DNA of 64,000 nucleotides. It comes from JANJUO01 sp942492935 (GTDB lineage: Bacteria; Bacteroidota; Ignavibacteria; Kapaibacteriales; UBA2268). Positions 44,801 through 53,323 of this stretch are shown here, piece after piece (positions within the stretch are counted from its first letter, which is position 1; every line of letters starts with the position of its first letter). The stretch is taken from positions 1,364,001-1,428,000 of the forward strand of contig OW818654.1 in NCBI GenBank assembly GCA_942492935.1, in the 5' to 3' direction. The notes below the pieces were generated by a model. It saw only the letters and a program-made list of their open reading frames with translations. It searched no databases and was not told where the DNA came from. A program made the position numbers and the translations under genes.

Positions 44801-45497
44801 TGTTAAGAAAAGCGTTTGGATTATTGGTGGAGATGGCTGGGCTTATGATATTGGATATGGTGGCTTAGACCATGTACTCGCTTCAGGTAAAAATGTAAAT
44901 ATTCTTGTACTTGATACTGAAGTGTATTCAAATACAGGCGGTCAAACTTCAAAAGCAACTCCATTGAGTGCTGTTGCAAAATTTGCTGCTGGTGGTAAAC
45001 CAACTAAGAAAAAAGACCTCGGTATGATGGCAATGGCTTATGGAACTGTTTATGTTGGCGTTGTAGCAATGGGTGCTAAAGATGAGCATACATTGAAGAC
45101 TTTCCTCGAAGCTGAAGCTTATGACGGTCCTTCTATTATCATTGCTTACAGTCATTGTATTGCCCATGGTATTGATATGAGCAAACCTTTACAACAACAA
45201 AAACTTGCTGTTGATTCAGGTCAATGGGTTCTATATCGTTATCATCCTGAATTAGCTGCAAAAGGAAAGAATCCTCTAACACTTGATTCTCGTAAACCAA
45301 AAATTCCTGTTAAAGATTTCTTATCTACAGAAGGTAGATTCCAAATGCTTATGAAGAGCAATCCTCAAGCCGCAAAAGCTTTCTTCGACCAAGCTCAAAT
45401 TGACGTTGAAGAAAGATATGCAAACTTTGAATTTTTGGCATCAAAATTTAACTCTATTGAAGCTGAAACTGCCCCTGTTGGCAAGGACGCTGAATAA
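41895..45497 (+). CDS. nifJ: Pyruvate:ferredoxin (flavodoxin) oxidoreductase, single-chain
   Basis: A 1200-residue homodimeric enzyme that converts pyruvate and CoA to acetyl-CoA and CO2, reducing ferredoxin, in the cytosol. Domain order is standard: pyrimidine-binding domain (AIYPITPSSNMGEWAD near 29), transketolase C-like domain, gamma domain (~420-620), two ferredoxin clusters CTQCGKCAMVCPH (~696) and CTGCGVCVEVCPAK (~755), the proximal cluster Cys in GACAGCGETPY (~832) and the TPP loop GDGWAYDIGYGGLDHV (~979) with NTGGQ. The start is preceded by AAGGGG. A terminator follows, then a dihydroorotate dehydrogenase-like gene. Confidence 0.97.
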   Translation: MDNKTYVTIDGNEAAAYVMYRVNEVAAIYPITPSSNMGEWADEWMAKGIKNIWGNVPSVVEMQSEGGAAGAVHGSLQAGALTTTFTASQGLLLKIPNMFKIAGELTSTVFNITARTLATHALSIFGDHSDIMAARSTGFAFLGAASVQEVMDFALIAQASTLESRIPFLHFFDGFRTSHEVAKIEVLDDAVLKAMITDDLVTAHRLRALSPDRPVMRGTAQNPDVFFQNRETMNKYFTDCPNIVQKQMDIFKELTGREYKLFQYEGDPNAESIIIIMASGAETVQETVTALNKTGEKTGVLKVRLYRPFDIKRFMESLPASVKKIAVLDRTKEPGATGDPLYLDIINALNEGLNEGWGNLTSMPKVVGGRFGLSSKEFTPAMVKGVFDNLKLDKPKNHFVIGINDDVTFTSIDYDEHYDIESPNVVRALFYGLGSDGTVGANKNSIKIIGENTNNYAQGYFVYDSKKAGAITVSHLRFGPEPIRSPYLINKANFVACHQTVFLEKYDLVGSLVEGGVFLVNSPLSKEEVWNSIPRSQQELIINKNIKFYTIDAQSVAEKSGMGRRINTVMQVCFFAISGVLPKDEAIEAIKESIKKTYGKKGDTIVRMNIQAVDNTLENLYEVTVPNEVTSHYEIAAAVSDKAPDFVKDVLGEIIAGRGDRLPVSAFPQDGTFPTDTARWEKRNIALTLPVWDEKTCTQCGKCAMVCPHASIRIKIYDPSYLENAPETFKSVEAKDKNWKSESLKYTIQVAPEDCTGCGVCVEVCPAKNKSNVSLKALNMEPQAPLREPEVKNWDFFLSLPEYDRLKLNLGTLRHQQLQQPLFEFSGACAGCGETPYIKLVSQLFGDRTIVANATGCSSIYGGNLPTTPWSKNNEGRGPAWSNSLFEDNAEFGLGYRLAIDQQNEIAQILLEQLASQVGDELAETIINSIQKDEAEIYAQRERVEILKAKCLELNTPEAKRLYDVADYLVKKSVWIIGGDGWAYDIGYGGLDHVLASGKNVNILVLDTEVYSNTGGQTSKATPLSAVAKFAAGGKPTKKKDLGMMAMAYGTVYVGVVAMGAKDEHTLKTFLEAEAYDGPSIIIAYSHCIAHGIDMSKPLQQQKLAVDSGQWVLYRYHPELAAKGKNPLTLDSRKPKIPVKDFLSTEGRFQMLMKSNPQAAKAFFDQAQIDVEERYANFEFLASKFNSIEAETAPVGKDAE

Positions 45498-45504
45498 TTC
45501 CAGT

Positions 45505-45533
45505 CCCGTTATATAAATTTTTTTTATAACGGG
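45505..45533 (+). terminator. Intrinsic terminator after nifJ
   Basis: CCCGTTATA (45505-45513) pairs with TATAACGGG (45525-45533), and a GTATTTTT tail follows. It sits 8 bp after the stop. Partial read-through to the gene at 45588 is possible. Confidence 0.8.
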
Positions 45534-45587
45534 GTATTTTTAAAAATGAAATTTATAATAATTTAATATAAAGTCCGGAGACGATTT

Positions 45588-46586
45588 ATGGATTTGACAA
45601 CAAAATATCTTGGCTTAAATTTGAAATCTCCGTTAGTGGTTGGGGCAAGTCCTTTGTCTAAAACACTCGATGGAATTAAAAAAATGGAAGATTTCGGTGC
45701 CTCTGCTTTTGTTATGTATTCTTTGTTTGAAGAACAAATTGAAATGGAAGAAAAAGAACTTTTCAGTCATTCAATTACAGGTACTGACAGTTTTGCAGAG
45801 TTTTCAAGCTTTTTCCCAAGCGTAGATGAATATAATTTAGGTCCTAATGAATATGTTGAACATATTCGCAAAGCTAAAGAATCAGTAAGTATTCCAGTAA
45901 TTGCAAGTTTAAATTGCCGTAATAACGGCAGATGGACTGAATTTGCAAAACAAATGCAACAAGCAGGTGCTGATGCGTTGGAATTGAATATTTATAATAT
46001 TCCTACTGATTTGGATTTAACAGGCGAACAACTTGAAAATAAATATATTGATATATTAAAATCAGTAAAAAGTGAAATATCAATTCCTGTTGCATTAAAA
46101 TTAAGTCCTTATTTTTCTAATTTAGCTAATGCAGCAAAGAAATTTGATGAAGCAGGTGCTGATGCACTTGTATTGTTCAACAGATTCTATCAACCAGACA
46201 TCAATTTGGATAAATTAGAAGTTGAGCCACATATCATTTTGAGTAATCCTACTGATTTAAGATTACCTATGAGATGGATAGCTATTTTAAAAGGCAAAAT
46301 CAAAGCATATTTGGCAGCTACAAGCGGAATTCATTATGGTGAAGATGCGATTAAAATGCTTCTTGTTGGTGCTGATGTTACAATGCTATGCTCTACATTA
46401 CTACGCTATGGTATTGACTATATCAAAGAAATTCAAAATGAATTAGTAGAATGGATGACTGAACACGAATACGAATCTGTTCAACAATTAAAAGGCAGTA
46501 TGAGCCAAATGAATTGCCCAGATGCTGGTGCTTTTGAACGTGCTCAATATATGAAAGCATTAAATAGCTATACAATTACTTTTTAA
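45588..46586 (+). CDS. Dihydroorotate dehydrogenase-like flavoprotein
   Basis: A 332-residue TIM-barrel FMN protein of the PyrD superfamily. It begins MDLTTKYLGLNLKSPLVVGASPLS, and the phosphate/FMN region is AYLAATSGIHYGEDAIKMLLVGADVTMLCSTLL. GGAGA precedes the ATG. The NxSxPN active-site patch of true PyrD is replaced around LELNIYNIP, so oxidation of dihydroorotate is doubtful. In many anaerobes this gene lies beside nifJ, suggesting a redox role with ferredoxin; this is context, not proof. It is 90 bp after nifJ. Confidence 0.85.
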   Translation: MDLTTKYLGLNLKSPLVVGASPLSKTLDGIKKMEDFGASAFVMYSLFEEQIEMEEKELFSHSITGTDSFAEFSSFFPSVDEYNLGPNEYVEHIRKAKESVSIPVIASLNCRNNGRWTEFAKQMQQAGADALELNIYNIPTDLDLTGEQLENKYIDILKSVKSEISIPVALKLSPYFSNLANAAKKFDEAGADALVLFNRFYQPDINLDKLEVEPHIILSNPTDLRLPMRWIAILKGKIKAYLAATSGIHYGEDAIKMLLVGADVTMLCSTLLRYGIDYIKEIQNELVEWMTEHEYESVQQLKGSMSQMNCPDAGAFERAQYMKALNSYTITF

Positions 46587-46610
46587 TTTTTTTTTGATTT
46601 AATTCATTCA

Positions 46611-46640
46611 AAAATGTCCGATATTTCTATCGGACATTTT
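46611..46640. terminator. Strong bidirectional terminator
   Basis: AAAATGTCCGATA (46611-46623) pairs perfectly with TATCGGACATTTT (46628-46640) around a 4-nt loop. T runs follow on the plus strand and A/T on the other. It serves the dehydrogenase gene and the convergent phospholipase-like gene. Confidence 0.92.
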
Positions 46641-46707
46641 TTTTGAAATTATTCTCGAATAAATTGATAACCATTATATTACTTATATTTGATTTATTTT
46701 TTAATTA

Positions 46708-48633
46708 TCACTTGAATTGCAACATAAAATTAAATGAACCTGAACTTGATGGTGCAAGTTTTTTATATTCTCTTACCTCTGTTGTAACCCCTATTATTTC
46801 ACTCTTATCATTATATTTTCCACTTTTTATTGTTTCTTTATAGTAAATATTTTGAAGTACTTTTTTAAAATCAGTTTCAAATAATAACAGATATTTAAAA
46901 GTACTATTAAAATACATTACACTATTCACATTCTTTAATTCATAAGTTATTTCATATTTGTCACTTAAGTCAAATCCATTAACTATTGATTTGGAAACTA
47001 TAGTACTTGTATAAACAAGATTATCTATATAGTAACCATCAAAGGACATTGTTATAGCTAATGATTTATTTGAGCTATGATAGTCGTCATCTTCAGATTC
47101 AGAATAATAACCCTTATTTGCATTCCAAGTCATTGAACCTTTTTCTGACTCGAAACCCTCGTCTAATAATTCTTCTTTATTTTCACTATTAATCAAATAA
47201 GTTTGCAAATTTAGTTCAAATTGTTTTAAATGAGAAAAATTTTCCTGAACAAATTTTGGAGTATTGAAAATTATCCCACCCAAGCTAATTCTTGCGTGAA
47301 TACTTGAAACAGCATTTATTTCTTCTAACGGAAGTGTTTTCTCAAATTCTCCATTGTTGCAAGCAACTTTATAGTACTTACTACCTACAAATAAATCAAC
47401 AGACCCATTAAAATTGACAACATCTTTATATTCTTTATTCTCCAATGCTGTTTTTGCAACACCTATTAATTTACCATCAGTCTCAATTCTATCAATATAA
47501 AAACTTAATGGCGGTGCATAAAGAACAAATATTTTTAATGCCGCCCACATAAAATTAGGAATTAGTTCTGATGCTTGTGATTTTGCACAGTCCATATCAA
47601 TATAAGGATAGCCACGGAAATTGAAGTAACTATGGTCTTTACACATTTTAATGCGTCTTCCACTTGGAAATGTTTTATAATAAGTAAATGATTCTTCATC
47701 ATATTCTAAATTTTCTAATTTTGGGGAAGGGTATTCAGCTTCGCCATTTGAAGGTTTTATTTTTTTTACGCCCATTCCTGAAATAGTTTCATGTGAGAAG
47801 AAATTTGCATTTGTAAATTTTGCTAATTTTTCCTGAACTTCCCTAATTGTACTTACTTCTTGAATACTTTCCCAAAATTGAGGGTCGGGCTTATTTTTAT
47901 AATAATCCTTTACCCAGTCTGGGTTAAACATTTCTTCATAAGCATCTGGGCTTCCCATTACCCAGCCACCAGTCCAGCCAAATGGTGCTGCGTGACTATC
48001 ATTTCTTACATGAGGAGGACAAGCCATGTCTGCAGTATTATGTAAAACCTCTCCAAAACAACGCCAAGCTTTTGCTAAATATTCTTCCTTTAAATTTTCG
48101 TTTGCCTCTTCAATTGCTTTTATGAAATAATCTTTCCCAGCTTTAGCACTCCATTCATTTCCTTCGCCTTTTGGTGTATCTCCTAAAGCCCATTCAATAG
48201 CATCTATACCTGGATTGGGATAAACACCTTCCCAATATGTGCCTCTATTTGTGAGATATTTTTTCCCATCTTTTAATCCAAGAGGGTCATAGAAATGTCG
48301 AACTGAAGCAGGTATTTCTGGCTCATCTGCTGAAAATCCACCATGCTCAATCCACTTTTGTGGGCTTAATTCAAGAGTTGATTCACTTGTTGTATTTTCA
48401 AAATACCCTGAATTTGTTACTCCGGGACCTTTTAATTTACCGAGAAAATCATCAGATAATTCCAACATTATCCAATCGGGTGCCTCTTTTTTAACAAATT
48501 CTTCAAGAAATTCTACAAAAGTAAAATTCAATGATTTATGTGCCTTTGTATTTTCATATCCCATTATAAAATAATGTAATGCGATATAAGTAATAAAACC
48601 AGCACCAATTGCAATATAGGATTTGATTTTCAT
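46708..48633 (-). CDS. Exported protein with phospholipase C / S1-P1 nuclease-like zinc domain
   Basis: A 641-residue protein with an N-terminal membrane anchor or signal (KIKSYIAIGAGFITYIALHYFIMG). The segment FGEVLHNTADMACPPHVRND carries H198-x3-D202-x5-H208, the exact spacing of zinc ligands H118, D122 and H128 in Bacillus phospholipase C. More His residues lie earlier (H97 in WIEHGG, H113 in RHFYDP) and at H214. A phospholipase C/P1-nuclease fold over residues ~20-230 is therefore likely. The remaining ~400 residues are unassigned, mostly beta. It lies 8 bp downstream of a lipoprotein gene. The substrate is unknown. Confidence 0.65.
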   Translation of the reverse strand: MKIKSYIAIGAGFITYIALHYFIMGYENTKAHKSLNFTFVEFLEEFVKKEAPDWIMLELSDDFLGKLKGPGVTNSGYFENTTSESTLELSPQKWIEHGGFSADEPEIPASVRHFYDPLGLKDGKKYLTNRGTYWEGVYPNPGIDAIEWALGDTPKGEGNEWSAKAGKDYFIKAIEEANENLKEEYLAKAWRCFGEVLHNTADMACPPHVRNDSHAAPFGWTGGWVMGSPDAYEEMFNPDWVKDYYKNKPDPQFWESIQEVSTIREVQEKLAKFTNANFFSHETISGMGVKKIKPSNGEAEYPSPKLENLEYDEESFTYYKTFPSGRRIKMCKDHSYFNFRGYPYIDMDCAKSQASELIPNFMWAALKIFVLYAPPLSFYIDRIETDGKLIGVAKTALENKEYKDVVNFNGSVDLFVGSKYYKVACNNGEFEKTLPLEEINAVSSIHARISLGGIIFNTPKFVQENFSHLKQFELNLQTYLINSENKEELLDEGFESEKGSMTWNANKGYYSESEDDDYHSSNKSLAITMSFDGYYIDNLVYTSTIVSKSIVNGFDLSDKYEITYELKNVNSVMYFNSTFKYLLLFETDFKKVLQNIYYKETIKSGKYNDKSEIIGVTTEVREYKKLAPSSSGSFNFMLQFK

Positions 48634-48641
48634 AATTTCAC

Positions 48642-49058
48642 CTAAAATCTAATTAGTTTCCAGTTTCCATCACCACTATTTCCCATTGCAATCGTATAAG
48701 AAGTACCTTCAATTGTAAGTTCGTATTCTGCATAATTTTGATTAGCAAAAATCAATTTTTTATTTGAGAATGCTTCACCGAATTTTTTGATTTTTACTGG
48801 GTCGTTTGGTAAATAGTCTGTAAGTATTTCAGCATTGTTTTCGAAAGTAATTTTTAAAATATTCTCTTTGCTACCACTATTGAATGCAGATTCAGCTTTG
48901 GAAACAAATTCTTTTAGTTCCTTTGATTCTGAACCAGTGTTATTGTTATTATCATCAGGACCTGCACTTTCTTCTGGGCACATAGTTAAATTAAAAACAA
49001 TAAATGCTGCAAGAAAGCCAAGCAAAAATAATTTGAAATAAGAGTTGAAATTTTTCAT
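48642..49058 (-). CDS. Small lipoprotein of unknown function
   Basis: A 138-residue protein with signal peptide and lipobox (LTMC, about C27), followed by an Asn/Asp-rich linker. The mature part (~45-138) looks like a small alpha/beta fold (KELKEFVSKAESAFNSGSKENILKI; YAEYELTIEGTSYTIAMGNSGDGNWKLIRF), reminiscent of NTF2-like or DUF4878-type accessory lipoproteins. No catalytic motif. It is the first gene of a two-gene operon with the phospholipase-like gene (8-bp gap). Confidence 0.7.
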   Translation of the reverse strand: MKNFNSYFKLFLLGFLAAFIVFNLTMCPEESAGPDDNNNNTGSESKELKEFVSKAESAFNSGSKENILKITFENNAEILTDYLPNDPVKIKKFGEAFSNKKLIFANQNYAEYELTIEGTSYTIAMGNSGDGNWKLIRF

Positions 49059-49172
49059 TTCTGCCTCAAATATGTTTGAAATTTTGTTCTAATAACTAAC
49101 CAAACTTAATTAATATTAACAAAAATTCCAATAAAAATATTGAATATCGATAAGAAAAATAATTAAAATTAA

Positions 49173-49407
49173 AAATTTCTTGAAAATCTCGTTATTGATT
49201 ACCTATTTGTAACAAGTAAATTTCTTGTAAGTCTAACAATTCTATCGGTTAAATGATTGCAACAAGAGAATCACACATAAGTCCAACAATCCCAGCGTGA
49301 CTAAACAGTTCTAATACAAATTCAACACCTACGGTGTTGTTGGAATAGCTGGGTAAATCATTAGTTACAAACATTTAAATCCTATAGGAATTTCAAAGAA
49401 TTTTTTA
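49173..49407. repeat. TIR element family A, copy 4
   Basis: The left end is 49173-49212 (AAATTTCTTGAAAATCTC...TTTGTAA). The right end is 49365-49407 (TTACAAACATTTAAATCC...CAAAGAATTTT). The interior contains AAGTCCAACAATCCCAGCG, which is inverted in copy 2. It also contains the perfect TAC-loop hairpin CAACACC-TAC-GGTGTTG at 49323-49339. Total length is about 235 bp. Confidence 0.7.
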
Positions 49408-49479
49408 CAAAAAAAATTCAGTTTTATTGTAAATTGGCTCATATCTAACTCGGCAATAAACTTCGGAAGGTTTGGAACT

Positions 49480-49624
49480 GGTATGTTTATTTTGATGCTC
49501 TATTAATGATAAAAATTCATACATATTCATCAAATATCACGTAGTGATTGCATTATGGTAACATAGAACAATCAAAACATGTATTAATAATATTTATCAT
49601 TTTCCCATTGGAATAAACATACCA
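49480..49624. repeat. Family B repeat, copy 2, with perfect 13-bp terminal inverted repeats
   Basis: TGGTATGTTTATT at 49480-49492 and AATAAACATACCA at 49612-49624 are perfect inverted ends of a 145-bp unit. The core ATCAC-GTA-GTGAT (49536-49548) and the following ~35 bp match family B copy 1 (8280-8327, opposite strand). The left terminal sequence also matches 8098-8110. It is non-coding, MITE-like. Confidence 0.75.
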
Positions 49625-49642
49625 ATAAGGAAATAAAAAAAA

Positions 49643-49658
49643 CCTCCCCGAAGGGAGG
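49643..49658 (-). terminator. Intrinsic terminator of the fab-gcvPB operon with UUCG tetraloop
   Basis: On the minus strand CCTCCC-TTCG-GGGAGG is followed by eight Ts. The C(UUCG)G loop is exceptionally stable in RNA. It lies about 70 bp after the gcvPB stop. Confidence 0.92.
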
Positions 49659-49726
49659 ATTTAACATATTTATGTAAGAAGTTTTGAATAAACTTCAACA
49701 AACAGAATTTTGCAAAATTCTGAATA

Positions 49727-51175
49727 TTATTCAGCTTTCCATCTGATATTTAGTTTTCTTGCCGCTAAAGCATCATCAACTCTTCTGATTGGAGCATTTG
49801 TTGGAGCAGAAGTAACTAATTCAGGATTTTCTCTTGCTTCAGCTGCAATTTTATTCATTGCATCTGCAAATCTGTCAATTGCTTCAATTGTTTCAGTTTC
49901 AGTTGGTTCTATCAACATACATTCATGAACAATAATTGGGAAGTAAATAGTTGGTGCGTGGAAACCATAATCAAGTAATCTTTTTGCAATGTCCTTGGCA
50001 CTAACACCCAATTCTTTTTGATAATCCGCACTAATTACAAATTCGTGCATACCTCTTTCGTTGTAAGGTAATTTATAATTATGCTTAATTTGAGAAAGAA
50101 GATAATTAGCATTAATAATAGCATTTTCACTAATATCTCTCAATCCTTGCGCTCCGTTCATTCTTATATAAGTATAAGCACGAATATACATTCCAAAATT
50201 ACCAAAGAATGTGTGCATTTTACCAATTGAAAGTTGTTTATCGCAATTCATTCTATAATAATCACCATCTTTTTCAATTTGAGGAACAGGAAGAAATGGG
50301 ATCAATTTGTCGGAAACACAAACTGGACCAGAACCAGGACCGCCACCACCGTGAGGAGTTGAGAAAGTTTTATGCAAATTAATATGAACACAATCGAACT
50401 TCATATCGCCAGGACGCACTATTCCAAGAAGTGCATTCAAATTAGCTCCGTCCATATACATCAAGCCACCGCAACCGTGAATCAATTGCTCAATAGCTGT
50501 AATATCTTTTTCAAAAATACCAACTGTATTTGGATTTGTAAGCATAAAACCAGCAACATCATCACCAACTTTTGTTGCCAAATCATCTAAATCAACTCTA
50601 CCGTTTTCATTGGATTTAATTTCAACAATATCATAACCAGCAATAGCTGCAGAAGCGGGATTAGTACCATGTGCAGAATTTGGGATAAGAATTTTCGTTC
50701 TCTTTGTGTCATTTCTATGTAGATGATAAGCACGTATCATCAAAATACCTGTTAACTCACCTTGTGAGCCAGCTGCTGGCTGAAGTGAAACTCCGGGCAA
50801 ACCCGATACTTCTTTCAAACACTCACCTAATTCATACATCAATTGCAATGCACCTTGAGCATTACGTTCTTCAGAATTAGGATGCAAACCGAGAAATCCC
50901 GGCATTGATGCAGTAACTTCATTAACCTTAGGATTGTACTTCATTGTGCAAGAACCTAAAGGATAAAGTCCTTCCTCAATATTGTAATTCAAATGAGATA
51001 ATCTAACAAAATGTCTTGCAATCTCATTTTCGCTTACTTCAGGTAAATTTGCTGCTTCTTTTCTCAAGAATTTTTCATCAATAACACTTTTTGGGTCAAT
51101 TGAATCAAATTTAATTGTAGGTAAAGAATACCCTTTTCTACCTGCCTTACTTTTTTCGAAAATTAAATTTTCCAT
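49727..51175 (-). CDS. gcvPB: Glycine dehydrogenase (decarboxylating) subunit 2
   Basis: The PLP-bearing half of split P-protein of the glycine cleavage system, which decarboxylates glycine and loads aminomethyl onto GcvH. 482 residues. The PLP lysine is in HINLHKTFSTPHGGGGPGSG (~268). PLGSCTMKYNPKVNE and AHGTNPASAAIAGYD are further signatures. The partner GcvPA and the H and T proteins are not in the window. It starts 22 bp after rnc and is probably the last gene of the fatty-acid operon, with a strong terminator. One GATC site lies here (50300). Confidence 0.95.
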   Translation of the reverse strand: MENLIFEKSKAGRKGYSLPTIKFDSIDPKSVIDEKFLRKEAANLPEVSENEIARHFVRLSHLNYNIEEGLYPLGSCTMKYNPKVNEVTASMPGFLGLHPNSEERNAQGALQLMYELGECLKEVSGLPGVSLQPAAGSQGELTGILMIRAYHLHRNDTKRTKILIPNSAHGTNPASAAIAGYDIVEIKSNENGRVDLDDLATKVGDDVAGFMLTNPNTVGIFEKDITAIEQLIHGCGGLMYMDGANLNALLGIVRPGDMKFDCVHINLHKTFSTPHGGGGPGSGPVCVSDKLIPFLPVPQIEKDGDYYRMNCDKQLSIGKMHTFFGNFGMYIRAYTYIRMNGAQGLRDISENAIINANYLLSQIKHNYKLPYNERGMHEFVISADYQKELGVSAKDIAKRLLDYGFHAPTIYFPIIVHECMLIEPTETETIEAIDRFADAMNKIAAEARENPELVTSAPTNAPIRRVDDALAARKLNIRWKAE

Positions 51176-51197
51176 AATAATCGTAACTTTTTTATTT

Positions 51198-52007
51198 TTA
51201 ATGAATAAAAGAACTTAATAATGCGTTGTTTGCAGCATCTTGCTCTGCTTCTTTTTTAGTTTTGCCTTTACCTGTACCAAAAATTTCACCCTCTACATAA
51301 ACACCGATAGTAAATTTTTTATCGTGGTCGGGACCTTCTTCTAACAGGACATTATAATAGGGAGCTTTTTTTCCTTCTGCTTGAACTACTTCGAGCAATT
51401 TGCTTTTGTAATTTGTGTCGTTTGTTTGTATAAATTCATCAGTTAATACTGGAAGAATAACTTTAATAATAAAATTTCGTGAAGATTCAATACCAGAATC
51501 TAAATAAATTGCCGCAATAATAGCTTCGAGAGTGTCAGCTAAAATTGAATCATTACCAGCTTTTAAAGCTTTTTCAGCACTATAACTCAACATAACGAAC
51601 TCATCAAGTTTAATTGCACGTGCCACTTTTGTAAGTGAAACTCTATTCACAAGTTTAGCACGCATCTTGGTAAGCTCGCCTTCAAGGTCTTTGTAGTGAT
51701 AAGAAAACAAATAATAAGCTATAATCATGCCCAAAATTGCATCACCAAGAAATTCTAATCTTTCATTTGAATAAAATTTATCATTTCCAATAATTTGCAA
51801 ATAAGAGCGGTGTGTAAGAGCTTGTTCAAAATACGCAATATTTCTTATTTTATAATTGATATTACTTTCAAGTTCTTTCTTTTGAGTAGAATTTAAAAAT
51901 CCAATCACGGGAAAAATTAACTCGTGATTGGACTTAATTGTCTTATCATTTTCAGTCAAAGAGGAACCAAAAATTCCTTTATACAATTGCTGAATTAACT
52001 CTTTCAA
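51198..52007 (-). CDS. rnc: Ribonuclease III
   Basis: Double-strand-specific endoribonuclease for rRNA and mRNA processing, 269 residues. The RNase III signature NERLEFLGDAIL places E82, E85 and D89 at the metal site, and DTLEAIIAAIYLDSG supplies the second acidic pair. The C-terminal double-stranded RNA-binding domain spans ~200-268 (YKSKLLEVVQAEG...GKTKKEAEQDAANNALL). The N terminus is about 35 residues longer than in E. coli, as is common in this phylum. Located 23 bp after fabF, as in other bacteria. Confidence 0.96.
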   Translation of the reverse strand: MKELIQQLYKGIFGSSLTENDKTIKSNHELIFPVIGFLNSTQKKELESNINYKIRNIAYFEQALTHRSYLQIIGNDKFYSNERLEFLGDAILGMIIAYYLFSYHYKDLEGELTKMRAKLVNRVSLTKVARAIKLDEFVMLSYSAEKALKAGNDSILADTLEAIIAAIYLDSGIESSRNFIIKVILPVLTDEFIQTNDTNYKSKLLEVVQAEGKKAPYYNVLLEEGPDHDKKFTIGVYVEGEIFGTGKGKTKKEAEQDAANNALLSSFIH

Positions 52008-52030
52008 AACATTAAAGCTCCAAAACTAAA

Positions 52031-53287
52031 TTAATTGTAAGCTTTAAAGCATAAAGTCGCATTATGCCCACCAAATCCAAATGTATTACTCAATGCAGCT
52101 TTGATTGCTTTAGGAGTAGGTTTATTCGGTGAATAATTCAAATCACAGTCAGGGTCGGCTGTAAATTGATTGATAGTTGGAGGACACATTTGATTTTTAA
52201 TTGCAAGTACTGTAGCTGTTGCTTCAACACCACCTGCAGCACCAAGTAAATGCCCAGTCATGGATTTGGTTGAGCTGATAATCATATCTTTGCTATGTTC
52301 ACCAAATAATGTCTTGATAGCAGCAGTTTCATTTTTATCGTTGAATGGAGTAGAAGTACCATGAGCATTGATATAATCAATATCATTTAATTGCAATCCT
52401 GCATCTTCAACAGCAAGACGCATAGAACGAACCGCACCTTCACCTCCAGCAGCTGGTTGAGTGATATGATAAGCATCATCAGTCAAACCAAAACCTGCTA
52501 TTTCACAATAAATTTTAGCACCTCTATTTAGAGCGTGTTCTAATGTTTCCAAAACAAGCATGCCAGAACCTTCTCCCATTACGAATCCGTCTCTGTCTTT
52601 GTCGAATGGACGGCTTGCTGTAGCTGGGTCATCATTTCTTGTGGATAATGCTTTCATAGCATTAAATCCACCAATACCCATAGGACAAACAACTGCTTCT
52701 GAACCACCGGTAATCATAATATCAGCATCACCTCTTTGAATCAACATAAGAGCATCAGCAATAGAATGAGAAGATGTAGCACAAGCAGAAACTGTTCCAT
52801 AATTTGGTCCTTTCAAACCCCATCTGATTGCAACGTGTCCTGCGGCAATATCAGAAATAAGCATTGGAACGAAAAATGGTGAAATACGGTCAGGTTTACC
52901 ACCTCTATCATATAAAGCTTGTTGTTGATGATGATAAGTCCACATACCACCAATACCTGAACCAATTATAACGCCAATTCTGTCTTTGTTTTCTTTTTCA
53001 AAATCAATACCTGAATCAGCAACAGCCATAGATGCAGTTGCCAAGGCAAATTGAGTAAACAAGTCCATTCTCTGAACTTCTTTACGATTAATATATAGAA
53101 GTGGGTCGAAATTCTTCACTTCGCAGGCAAAGCGAGAATCGAATTCACTTGCATCAAAGCGGGTAATAGGGGCAGAACCACTCTTGCCCTCCATCATAGC
53201 ATTCCAAAATTCATCAATATTGTTGCCAATAGGAGTTACAGCGCCAAGCCCTGTAACAACTACCCGCGGGAAATTATATTTCGGCAT
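52031..53287 (-). CDS. fabF: 3-oxoacyl-ACP synthase II
   Basis: Elongating condensing enzyme of type II fatty-acid synthesis, 418 residues, cytosolic. The catalytic Cys is in GTVSACATSSHSIADA, with His residues in NAHGTSTPFNDKNE and KSMTGHLLGAAGG. The N terminus RVVVTGLGAVTPIGNN and the end NTFGFGGHNATLCFK are standard. It is in the operon with acpP 36 bp upstream and rnc 23 bp downstream. FabB is excluded by length and family pattern. Confidence 0.97.
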   Translation of the reverse strand: MPKYNFPRVVVTGLGAVTPIGNNIDEFWNAMMEGKSGSAPITRFDASEFDSRFACEVKNFDPLLYINRKEVQRMDLFTQFALATASMAVADSGIDFEKENKDRIGVIIGSGIGGMWTYHHQQQALYDRGGKPDRISPFFVPMLISDIAAGHVAIRWGLKGPNYGTVSACATSSHSIADALMLIQRGDADIMITGGSEAVVCPMGIGGFNAMKALSTRNDDPATASRPFDKDRDGFVMGEGSGMLVLETLEHALNRGAKIYCEIAGFGLTDDAYHITQPAAGGEGAVRSMRLAVEDAGLQLNDIDYINAHGTSTPFNDKNETAAIKTLFGEHSKDMIISSTKSMTGHLLGAAGGVEATATVLAIKNQMCPPTINQFTADPDCDLNYSPNKPTPKAIKAALSNTFGFGGHNATLCFKAYN

Positions 53288-53323
53288 ACTTTTCCCGTAA
53301 AATTTAAAATACTGTTACTAAAA

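Larger units (their letters stand above)
49059..49726. other. 670-bp non-coding region with family A and B repeats
   Basis: Between the convergent or adjacent operons. It holds family A copy 4 (49173-49407), 'ATCTAACTCGGCAATAAACTT' fragments and a CTTCGGAAGGTT palindrome (49462-49473), family B copy 2 (49480-49624) and the gcvPB terminator (49643-49658). No gene seen. Confidence 0.7.
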
